5,915 bases of DNA, taken from Mucilaginibacter sp. GTDB taxonomy: Bacteria > Bacteroidota > Bacteroidia > Sphingobacteriales > Sphingobacteriaceae. Positions 1-5,724 of this stretch are shown one piece after another. The stretch lies in the NCBI GenBank assembly GCA_028288315.1, contig JAQBNY010000281.1, forward strand, positions 1-5,915, read 5' to 3'. Under the pieces are notes generated by a model that was not told the DNA's origin, ran no database searches, and saw only the letters and a program-made list of their open reading frames with translations. Every line of letters starts with the position of its first letter. Position 1 is the stretch's first letter. Position numbers and translations under genes: made by a program.

Positions 1-60
1 CACATTAAGCGCATATTTACGCAGTAATGCTTTTTGTCTGGACGTTGAAAGTTTTGCCAT
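1..60 (-). CDS. Unidentified protein, N-terminal 20 codons only
   Basis: On the minus strand an ATG at 60-58 opens a frame that runs without a stop to the window edge and begins MAKLSTSRQKALLRKY. The start is supported by an AAGGA Shine-Dalgarno-like sequence (plus-strand 70-74) nine bases upstream of the ATG; most other genes in this window lack one. The visible part is basic and looks helical, with no signal peptide. Too little is present to name a family or function. It is transcribed divergently from the SPFH gene at 172, so bases 61-171 must hold the promoters for both. Confidence 0.55.
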   Translation of the reverse strand, partial: MAKLSTSRQKALLRKYALNV

Positions 61-112
61 GATTTATATTCCTTGTAAAAATAATATAAGTTTCGGTTAT
101 CTGTACTTTTTC

Positions 113-144
113 TTGCTTTTATCAAATTAAAATAGATATCTTTA
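113..144 (+). promoter_or_regulatory. Candidate promoter of the SPFH cluster
   Basis: TATCTTTA at 137-144 matches 7 of 8 positions of the Bacteroidota -7 consensus TAnnTTTG. A TTG at 113-115, 21 bases upstream, could act as the -33 element. Transcription would start near 151, about 20 bases before the ATG at 172. The region is very AT-rich, so a chance match is possible. Confidence 0.3.
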
Positions 145-171
145 TGATATCAATTTAAAATCATTTAAGTC

Positions 172-1029
172 ATGAATACTGAAAAAGTTATCACAGCGCC
201 ATCGGGCTATTTAGCCTTTGTTTTAGTACTTATACTTATTGCCGGTGCTGCGCTTTGTTTTTGGGTGGGGCAACCGGTTGCAGGGGCAATTATTTGCGTA
301 ATAAACTTTGTATTTATTTTACCCGGACTTGCCATAGTTGATCCTAACGAATCAAAAGTGCTTACCCTTTTTGGTAAATACACGGGCACAGTTAAACAAG
401 ATGGTTTTTTTTGGGTGAATCCTTTCACTGTAAAAAGGAAAGTATCATTAAGAGCATTTAATTTAAACGGCCAGCAATTGAAAGTGAACGATAGTGTGGG
501 TAACCCTATAGAAATTGCAGCTGTAATTGTATGGCAGATAAAAGATACCGCAAAGGCTGCTTTTGCGGTTGAAAACTATCTGCAGTATGTTAATATACAA
601 AGCGAGGCTGCGGTTAGGCACCTGGCTAACTCCTTTCCTTATGACCATATTGAGGATGAAAGTGCAAGCATAACCCTGCGTGGTGGTGCCGAGCAAGTAA
701 GTATTTTATTGGAGAAAGAACTGAATGACCGCCTTGACCGTGCAGGTATAGAGGTTTTAGAAGCCCGTATATCTCACCTGGCATACGCACCAGAGATAGC
801 TCATGCCATGTTGCAGCGCCAGCAGGCATCAGCTATTATAGCTGCCCGCAGGCTAATTGTAGACGGCGCCGTTGGCATGGTAGAGATGGCATTAACAAAA
901 ATGGAAGAAAAGAATATTATTGAACTTGACGAAGAACGCAAAGCGGCTATGGTAAGCAACCTGCTGGTAGTGCTTTGCGGCGACAGAAGCGTATCGCCAA
1001 TTGTTAATACAGGCACATTATATCATTAA
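172..1029 (+). CDS. SPFH/band 7 domain membrane protein
   Basis: A 285-residue membrane-anchored member of the SPFH (stomatin/prohibitin/flotillin/HflK-C) superfamily. These proteins oligomerise on the membrane and scaffold lipid microdomains or modulate partner proteins. Residues 13-33 and 36-55 are two adjacent hydrophobic segments forming an N-terminal hairpin anchor. The SPFH domain follows from about residue 54: the AIVDPNESKVLTLFGKY entry strand, DGFFWVNPF (78-85), a VSLR strand (91-94), and the typical RISHLAYAPEIAHAMLQRQQ stretch (199-218). This leads into an alanine-rich helical region (219-262) with likely coiled-coil character. The tail is hydrophobic (NLLVVLCGD, 263-271) and ends NTGTLYH. 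It has no NfeD-like partner and no long flotillin repeat region, so it belongs to a short SPFH subgroup; it is not HflK or HflC. The start is fixed by an in-frame TAA at 166-168. It is the first gene of a tight cluster with the next two. The family assignment is firm; the specific role is unknown. Confidence 0.93.
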   Translation: MNTEKVITAPSGYLAFVLVLILIAGAALCFWVGQPVAGAIICVINFVFILPGLAIVDPNESKVLTLFGKYTGTVKQDGFFWVNPFTVKRKVSLRAFNLNGQQLKVNDSVGNPIEIAAVIVWQIKDTAKAAFAVENYLQYVNIQSEAAVRHLANSFPYDHIEDESASITLRGGAEQVSILLEKELNDRLDRAGIEVLEARISHLAYAPEIAHAMLQRQQASAIIAARRLIVDGAVGMVEMALTKMEEKNIIELDEERKAAMVSNLLVVLCGDRSVSPIVNTGTLYH

Positions 1030-1033
1030 TAGC

Positions 1034-1567
1034 ATGAATGATTTTAGGAGCTTTGATCAGATTAAAACCAACGAGCTGTTTATTACACGGCATAAATGGT
1101 TCCTTCCCTACTATGAATTAACCGACGGACAATTTGTGTACGGTAAGCTGAGCTATAAAAAAAGCTTCAAGAGTTATGCTATCATAGAAACCGCACATGG
1201 TAACTGGACAATTAAACCTAAAGGTTGGTTTAAACGCAACCTGCTTATAAACAAAGGCGAAGATGAAACCATAGGCACTCTTATACCTGAAACATGGAAA
1301 AGGAATATTAACCTTGAAATGGATAACGGGTTTAAAGGGACTTATTTATACAAAAAATTATTCTCCAGATCTTTAACGTTTACCCATGAAATGTATGGAG
1401 ATATATTGCAAATAACGCAAAAACCATGGCTCATAAAAAGACCTTTTATAATTACTTATGATCAAGGCCTTAAAATAAATGACCTTCCCCCGTTTGCGCT
1501 ATTGGCTTTAACAGGTGTAAACTTAATTTTAATACGGCAGGCACATGCAAATGCCGCAGCACATTAA
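1034..1567 (+). CDS. Conserved-looking beta-rich protein of unknown function, SPFH partner candidate
   Basis: A 177-residue protein that I do not recognise as a named family. The ATG at 1034 lies four bases after the SPFH stop and is preferred to an in-frame TTG at 1001, which would overlap the SPFH gene by 29 bases. The sequence has no signal peptide. It reads as a series of short beta strands with frequent aromatic and basic residues: QFVYGKLSYK (33-42), SYAIIET (47-53), NWTIKPKGWFKRNLLI (57-72), ETIGTLIP (78-85), GTYLYKK (102-108) and DILQITQ (123-129). It ends in one hydrophobic helix, FALLALTGVNLILI (154-167), and an alanine/histidine tail. Many strands followed by a single C-terminal hydrophobic helix resemble the tubby/LURP1-like fold, in which the helix fills a barrel; the helix could equally be a membrane anchor. 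That comparison is inference from pattern only. Close coupling to the SPFH gene suggests a joint function at the membrane. Confidence 0.85.
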   Translation: MNDFRSFDQIKTNELFITRHKWFLPYYELTDGQFVYGKLSYKKSFKSYAIIETAHGNWTIKPKGWFKRNLLINKGEDETIGTLIPETWKRNINLEMDNGFKGTYLYKKLFSRSLTFTHEMYGDILQITQKPWLIKRPFIITYDQGLKINDLPPFALLALTGVNLILIRQAHANAAAH

Positions 1568-1573
1568 TATAAC

Positions 1574-1741
1574 ATGGCAGAAAAAAAAGCATTTATATTA
1601 AGGATAAATCCTGAGGTACTCAAAGAGATTGAGATATGGGCAGGCGATGAGTTTAGAAGCACTAACGGGCAAATTGAATATTTACTCCAGCAAGCCCTTA
1701 ACGACCGAAAGAAACCTGCCCGAAAAAGAAAGGCAAATTAA
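1574..1741 (+). CDS. Arc-type ribbon-helix-helix DNA-binding protein, 55 residues
   Basis: A short frame beginning ATG six bases after the preceding stop and ending TAA at 1739-1741. The product has the plan of the Arc/MetJ ribbon-helix-helix fold. A short strand KAFILRINPE (5-14) would pair with that of a second subunit and enter the DNA major groove. Helix A is VLKEIEIWAGDEF (15-27), the turn is RSTNGQ (28-33) and helix B is IEYLLQQALNDR (34-45). A basic tail, KKPARKRKAN, follows. Arc and related repressors are about 50-60 residues, so this is full length. Such proteins act as dimers, usually as repressors or as antitoxins; there is no recognisable toxin gene beside it. It may regulate its own operon, perhaps through the palindrome at 1735-1760. 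An eight-A run (1581-1588) covers codons 3-5. The fold assignment is strong; the target is not known. Confidence 0.85.
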   Translation: MAEKKAFILRINPEVLKEIEIWAGDEFRSTNGQIEYLLQQALNDRKKPARKRKAN

Positions 1742-1760
1742 TATGCATGCATATTAATTT
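1735..1760. repeat. Perfect 26-bp palindrome across the RHH stop codon
   Basis: The half-site AAATTAATATGCA (1735-1747) is followed directly by its exact reverse complement (1748-1760), with no spacer and no mismatch. It contains the last codon and stop of the ribbon-helix-helix gene and lies about 35 bases upstream of the thiolase -7 element. It could be an operator for a dimeric or tetrameric regulator, or fold as an AU-rich hairpin ending the upstream transcript. It lacks the GC-rich stem of a standard intrinsic terminator. Confidence 0.8.
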
Positions 1761-1794
1761 ACTTAATCAGCGCTAAGCTTAAAACAAAAAAAGC

Positions 1795-1802
1795 TAAATT
1801 TG
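1795..1802 (+). promoter_or_regulatory. Bacteroidota -7 element upstream of the thiolase gene
   Basis: TAAATTTG matches the Bacteroidota -7 consensus TAnnTTTG at every fixed position. Transcription would start near 1809, giving a leader of about 23 bases before the ATG at 1832. I see no good TTTG -33 element 17-23 bases upstream. It separates the thiolase from the SPFH cluster as its own transcription unit. Confidence 0.55.
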
Positions 1803-1831
1803 CATCATCAGTTATATATCCAGTTATTTCC

Positions 1832-3013
1832 ATGAAAGAAGTATATATCGTATCGGCTACCCGCACTCCTATCGGCAGTTTTGGGGGCAGTTTGGCTTCA
1901 TTATCGGCCACACAATTAGGCGCTATTGTAATAAAATCTGCAATTGAAAAAGCAGGCTTACAACCGGCAGATATACAGGAAATTTATATGGGTAATGTGC
2001 TATCAGCCAATTTAGGCCAGGCACCGGCTACACAGGCAGCCATATTTGCCGGCTTACCTTATATGCCTGCAACAACGGTTAATAAAGTATGTGCATCGGG
2101 CATGAAAGCGATAATGCTGGCAGCCCAAAGTATTGCTAATGGCGATAACGATATTATACTTGCCGGTGGCATGGAAAGCATGAGCAATGTTCCATATTAC
2201 CTGGATAAAGCCCGCAATGGCTACCGTTTAGGTAACGGACAAATAACCGACGGGCTGATAAAAGATGGCCTTTGGGATGTTTATAATGATTATCATATGG
2301 GCTCCGCAGCCGAGCTTTGCGCGGTTGATTGTAATGTGACCCGCGAGGAGCAGGATGCATTCGCGATAGAATCATACACAAGGGCTCAGCAATCGCAAAG
2401 TGAAGGCAAATTTAAGGCCGAGATAACCCCGGTTGAGCTAAAAGATAAAAAAGGCGAGGTTACTTTATTTGCAGATGACGAGGAGCCTAAAACCGTAAAG
2501 TTTGATAAGATTGCCACCCTTAAACCTGTATTTAAAAAAGAGGGAACAGTTACTGCAGCCAATGCATCAACCTTAAATGATGGTGCGGCCGCTTTAGTAC
2601 TAATGAGTAAGGATAAAGCAGATACTATGGGTATTAAACCACTGGCCAAAATTATTTCTTTTGCTGATGCACAGCAAGCTCCTGAGCATTTTACCACTAC
2701 CCCATCAAAGGCTATCCCGCTGGCGCTGCATAAAGCCGGCTTATCATCAGATCAGATAGACTTTTTTGAGATAAATGAGGCTTTTTCTGTTGTGTCGGTA
2801 GCAAATAACAGGCTGATGAATTTAAATCCTGCTAAGGTTAACGTTAATGGCGGTGCAGTTGCAATAGGGCATCCGTTGGGTGCATCAGGTGCGCGCATTA
2901 TAGTAACATTAATAAATGTGTTGCAGCAAAATAATGGTAAATTAGGTGCGGCAGGGATTTGTAATGGCGGCGGCGGCGCAAGTGCTATGGTTATTGAAAA
3001 TATGGGGCAATAA
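1832..3013 (+). CDS. atoB: Acetyl-CoA C-acetyltransferase (acetoacetyl-CoA thiolase)
   Basis: A cytoplasmic thiolase of 393 residues, the usual family length. It catalyses the reversible condensation of two acetyl-CoA to acetoacetyl-CoA and CoA, feeding short-chain acyl metabolism or running in reverse in ketone-body and fatty-acid breakdown. All catalytic elements are present: nucleophile Cys87 in NKVCASGMK, the NEAF motif (315-318), His347 in GHPLGASGAR, and the acid/base Cys377 in CNGGGG. HMGSAAE (155-161) matches the loop that lines the acyl pocket in short-chain thiolases and favours acetoacetyl-CoA over longer substrates. The start MKEVYIVSATRTPIG is the canonical N-terminus. It stands behind its own -7 element and has no 3-hydroxyacyl-CoA dehydrogenase, CoA-transferase or PHB gene beside it in the window, so the pathway cannot be read from context. 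The symbols phaA or thlA would be equally defensible; general 3-ketoacyl-CoA thiolase activity cannot be excluded. Confidence 0.95.
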   Translation: MKEVYIVSATRTPIGSFGGSLASLSATQLGAIVIKSAIEKAGLQPADIQEIYMGNVLSANLGQAPATQAAIFAGLPYMPATTVNKVCASGMKAIMLAAQSIANGDNDIILAGGMESMSNVPYYLDKARNGYRLGNGQITDGLIKDGLWDVYNDYHMGSAAELCAVDCNVTREEQDAFAIESYTRAQQSQSEGKFKAEITPVELKDKKGEVTLFADDEEPKTVKFDKIATLKPVFKKEGTVTAANASTLNDGAAALVLMSKDKADTMGIKPLAKIISFADAQQAPEHFTTTPSKAIPLALHKAGLSSDQIDFFEINEAFSVVSVANNRLMNLNPAKVNVNGGAVAIGHPLGASGARIIVTLINVLQQNNGKLGAAGICNGGGGASAMVIENMGQ

Positions 3014-3056
3014 CCCACTTATAATAAGTATATTATTTTACCGTATATAACAATTG

Positions 3057-3986
3057 ATGAAAGGTATCTTTTTAACTCTTACTTTTTTATTTACTTGCAG
3101 CATCACTTTTGCACAGCATTCTGATGAGAGTAAAAATATTAAGCAACTGAACATTTATAAGGACAGCTTGGCATCATTAGGCCGAAAATTCATCAATGAC
3201 ACCATTGATGTGGAGCGAAAGAGTGCAAATTATACTTTTATTAGAACATTGGTTAGCGCCTTAAAAGTTCCGCACTCCTTTAATTATTCATTTGATTCTG
3301 TTAAAAGTATCAGTGTGCTTAATGCACCTGATAATCGTTTCCGGATATTTAGCTGGCATGTTATGAATGAAGATGGCAGCTATCGCTTTTATGGCACCAT
3401 ACAAATGAACGCAGGCGAAAAGCTGCTGATGCACCCATTGGAAGACTACTCTCCAATGCTAAAAAATCCAGAAGATTCTATAACTGACACCCATAAATGG
3501 TATGGTGCACAATACTACAAAATAATACGTTCTACCATTGCCGATAAAGCCTACTATGTATTGCTGGGCTGGAAAGGCAATACAGTAAAATCAACAAAGA
3601 AAGTAATTGAAGTACTATCCTTTAACCGGGAAGATAAGCCCGTTTTAGGTATGCCGGTATTTGAGGGCAACAGCAAAAACCGTAAAAGGGTAATTTTTGA
3701 ATACACCCGGCAGGCATCTATGCTATTAAGATATGTACCTGATAGACATTTGATAGTGTTTGATCATTTATCGCCTCCTGATAAAAAGATGAAAGACCAG
3801 CCCGAAACTTTCGGTCCTGATTTGAGTTATGATGGTTATCAATTAAAAAACGGCAAGTGGAACTTTGTTGAGAATCTTGATATGCGCAACGTACCCGAAG
3901 ATCGCGATGCAAATTATGTTGACCCCAAAGTACAGGCAATTATTGACAAAGGTGGAGTTCCGGTAAAAAAAAGAATTAAACAGTAA
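3057..3986 (+). CDS. Exported protein of unknown function
   Basis: A 309-residue protein that I cannot assign to a named family. The ATG at 3057 is chosen over the TTG one codon upstream. It begins with a clear Sec signal peptide: MKG, then a hydrophobic core IFLTLTFLFTCSIT, with likely signal peptidase I cleavage after TFA at residue 19. The cysteine at 14 is not in a lipobox, so a soluble periplasmic protein is more likely than a lipoprotein. The mature part is mixed and rich in aromatic and charged residues. Distinctive stretches are FRIFSWHVMNEDGSYRFYG (95-113), HKWYGAQYYKII (146-157), YYVLLGWKGN (166-175), KRVIFEYTRQASMLLRY (210-226) and FGPDLSYDGY (252-261). Strand-like segments with GW and WYG motifs suggest a beta-sheet domain. 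No catalytic triad or metal site is evident. It starts 43 bases after the thiolase with no strong terminator between, so some read-through is possible. Confidence 0.88.
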   Translation: MKGIFLTLTFLFTCSITFAQHSDESKNIKQLNIYKDSLASLGRKFINDTIDVERKSANYTFIRTLVSALKVPHSFNYSFDSVKSISVLNAPDNRFRIFSWHVMNEDGSYRFYGTIQMNAGEKLLMHPLEDYSPMLKNPEDSITDTHKWYGAQYYKIIRSTIADKAYYVLLGWKGNTVKSTKKVIEVLSFNREDKPVLGMPVFEGNSKNRKRVIFEYTRQASMLLRYVPDRHLIVFDHLSPPDKKMKDQPETFGPDLSYDGYQLKNGKWNFVENLDMRNVPEDRDANYVDPKVQAIIDKGGVPVKKRIKQ

Positions 3987-4008
3987 CTATCACTCCTTAT
4001 TCCAAACA

Positions 4009-4026
4009 TTACAGCAACCCCTGTAA
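4009..4026. repeat. Small inverted repeat after the exported-protein gene
   Basis: TTACAG (4009-4014) and CTGTAA (4021-4026) form a perfect 6-bp stem with a six-base loop, 22 bases after the stop at 3986. No T-run follows, so it is not a standard intrinsic terminator; it may be a weak transcript-end hairpin or chance. Confidence 0.35.
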
Positions 4027-4042
4027 GAACTTCAGTATAAAA

Positions 4043-4072
4043 TTTGGGTTTAATTTAAATATAGTATTTTAG
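4043..4072 (+). promoter_or_regulatory. Candidate promoter of the peptide transporter gene
   Basis: TTTG at 4043-4046 serves as a -33 element and TATTTTAG at 4065-4072 as a -7 element with one mismatch to TAnnTTTG. The 18-base spacing is within the range reported for Bacteroidota promoters. Transcription would begin near 4079, leaving a short leader before the ATG at 4093. Confidence 0.4.
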
Positions 4073-4092
4073 GAAAATTTTTAGAACAGCAT

Positions 4093-5595
4093 ATGGCGAA
4101 GGACATATTATTAGAGGTAGATAAAAAAACGGGCAAAATACCAAAAAGTGTTCCCTTTATTATTGGTAATGAATTTGCAGAACGCTTTAGCTTTTATGGT
4201 ATGCGTAGCATACTTGCAGTCTTTTTGGTACATCAGTTTTTTAGTAATGATACCACTGCTATTGCTAATGCAAAATCAAGCAGTATAAATCACATGTTTT
4301 CAACTTTGGTTTATGCCACCCCATTGCTTGGAGCTATATTGGCCGATTGGTTTTTTGGTAAGTACAGGGTAATTCTCATAGGTTCGTTAATTTATACTAT
4401 AGGGCATTTCCTATTATCAATGTTTGATACCTCACTTATTGGCTTTCAAACCGGTTTAATAATTATTGCTTTTTCTGCAGGAGCAATCAAATCATGTGTT
4501 TCGGCTAACGTAGGCGACCAATTCGACCACAGCAACCAACACTTAATGAGTAGCATTTATAGCTGGTTCTACTTTAGCATCAACGCAGGCTCAATGGTTA
4601 GCCTGGCATTAATACCTGTGATATATGAAAAATTCGGTGCTGCCTGGGCATTCGGTGTACCGGGAATATTGATGGCATTAGCTACCCTTATTTTCTTCTC
4701 GGGCAGGAAAGACTATGTTAGACTTCCTCCAAAAGGAATCAATAAAGACAACTTTGTATCTGTTAGCTTATATGCACTATCTTGCAAATTCGGCAACAAA
4801 GCTGCCGGGAAAACTGCATGGGAATGTGCTGAAGCTAAATATGGCGAAGAAAAAGTTGATGGCATAAAAGCTGTTTGGAGGGTAATGGCTGTATTTGCAT
4901 TTATTCCTATTTTTTGGTCATTATGGGATATGAACAGCGCTGAATGGGTTTTGCAATCAAAAGAACTGAACCTTGAGTTGGGCATTTTTGGCTGGAAAGT
5001 TCTACCCTCACAAATACAAACTGTTAACGCTGTGTTTTTACTGACGTTTATTCCCATTTTTAATTATGGCATATATCCTTTAGTTGAAAAATTTGGCATT
5101 AAATTAACTCCTCTCAGAAAGATTGGCGCAGGATTATTTATTACTGGTTTTAGCTTTGTAATAATTGCCTTGTTACAAGTGCTGGTTGATAAAGGGTTGC
5201 ACCCATCAGTTTGGTGGCAAATATTGGCTTTCGCTGTTCTGTCTGCCGGCGAAGTATTGGTATCTATTACAGGTTTAGAGTATGCTTATACACAATCGCC
5301 ACCATCAATGAAAAGTACAATGACAGCTATTTGGTATTTCACCTATTCAATTGGCTCATTCTTTAATGCTGTTGTTACTAACAGCATTGCAAAAGGAGGC
5401 ATCTTTAGTGGTTTTACAGGCGCCTCATTTTTTTGGTTATTCGCTGGTATTTGTTTTGTATTCTTTGTTGTGTTTCTTTTTGTTAGCCCATTTATAAAGG
5501 AAAAAGCATATCTGGCTGATGATGTGTTGGCCAGTGGCTTAGATATAAAAGGAAATAAAACTCGAGAAATTCACCCAGACAATCCAATAGTTTAA
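4093..5595 (+). CDS. Proton-coupled oligopeptide transporter, POT/PTR (SLC15) family
   Basis: A 500-residue inner-membrane symporter of the major facilitator superfamily that imports di- and tripeptides with protons. The POT signature ExxERFxFYG is in helix 1 (E27, E30, R31, F32, Y35, G36). His67 aligns with the proton-relay histidine of helix 2 in animal PepT1. Lys133 in GAIKSCVSANVGDQF and FYFSINAG (159-166) form the second family signature. Arg263 and Asp279 fit the helix 7 pair, and the glutamate of SAGEVLVSITGLEYAYTQ (E387) is the conserved helix 10 residue. I count about 12 membrane segments, six before and six after a polar linker (about 204-262). The extra HA and HB helices common in bacterial POTs are not visible. 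Helix 7 reads FWSLWDMNSAEW where many relatives have FWALFDQ. It probably has its own promoter and ends at a terminator, so it appears monocistronic. Substrate range cannot be told from sequence. Confidence 0.94.
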   Translation: MAKDILLEVDKKTGKIPKSVPFIIGNEFAERFSFYGMRSILAVFLVHQFFSNDTTAIANAKSSSINHMFSTLVYATPLLGAILADWFFGKYRVILIGSLIYTIGHFLLSMFDTSLIGFQTGLIIIAFSAGAIKSCVSANVGDQFDHSNQHLMSSIYSWFYFSINAGSMVSLALIPVIYEKFGAAWAFGVPGILMALATLIFFSGRKDYVRLPPKGINKDNFVSVSLYALSCKFGNKAAGKTAWECAEAKYGEEKVDGIKAVWRVMAVFAFIPIFWSLWDMNSAEWVLQSKELNLELGIFGWKVLPSQIQTVNAVFLLTFIPIFNYGIYPLVEKFGIKLTPLRKIGAGLFITGFSFVIIALLQVLVDKGLHPSVWWQILAFAVLSAGEVLVSITGLEYAYTQSPPSMKSTMTAIWYFTYSIGSFFNAVVTNSIAKGGIFSGFTGASFFWLFAGICFVFFVVFLFVSPFIKEKAYLADDVLASGLDIKGNKTREIHPDNPIV

Positions 5596-5623
5596 ATAGC
5601 TTATAAACAAAATATTATCATTT

Positions 5624-5657
5624 AAACAGGATCGCACAATGCTTTCCTGTTTTTTTT
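5624..5657 (+). terminator. Intrinsic terminator after the peptide transporter gene
   Basis: AAACAGGA (5624-5631) pairs perfectly with TCCTGTTT (5645-5652). The 13-base loop can add two more GC pairs (5634-5635 with 5641-5642). An unbroken run of eight T (5650-5657) ends the structure. It lies 29 bases after the transporter stop. Confidence 0.85.
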
Positions 5658-5682
5658 ATTTTAAAGCCGTGGTAATTTAAAT

Positions 5683-5690
5683 TATTTTAG
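5683..5690 (+). promoter_or_regulatory. Candidate -7 element upstream of the glycosyltransferase gene
   Basis: TATTTTAG is identical to the candidate -7 upstream of the transporter and has one mismatch to TAnnTTTG. It lies after the terminator and 34 bases before the GTG at 5725. No convincing -33 TTTG is seen. An alternative, offset TAAATTTTG at 5711-5719 is so close to the GTG that it would imply a nearly leaderless transcript. Confidence 0.3.
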
Positions 5691-5724
5691 CGCCGTTTAT
5701 TACTTAAAACTAAATTTTGCTTAA

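Noticed and set aside
405..412. Eight-T run in the SPFH gene, with eight-A runs at 1581-1588 and 3965-3972, considered as phase-variable slippage sites
   Set aside because: All three reading frames are intact, the runs encode ordinary Phe or Lys codons, and such runs are expected in an AT-rich genome.
1001..1033. Upstream TTG start for the second gene of the SPFH cluster
   Set aside because: It would overlap the SPFH gene by 29 bases; the ATG at 1034 gives a normal four-base gap and a plausible N-terminus.
2386..2697. 103-codon open frame on the minus strand inside the thiolase gene
   Set aside because: It lies wholly antisense to a gene with an intact catalytic protein, its product is low-complexity and serine/leucine rich, and there is no start signal.
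3017..3029. ACTTAT-A-ATAAGT palindrome after the thiolase stop, considered as a terminator
   Set aside because: The one-base loop cannot form a stable hairpin, the stem is AU-rich and no T-run follows directly.
4713..5057. 114-codon open frame on the minus strand inside the transporter gene
   Set aside because: It is antisense to a clearly conserved transporter and resembles no protein family; it is a by-product of codon composition.
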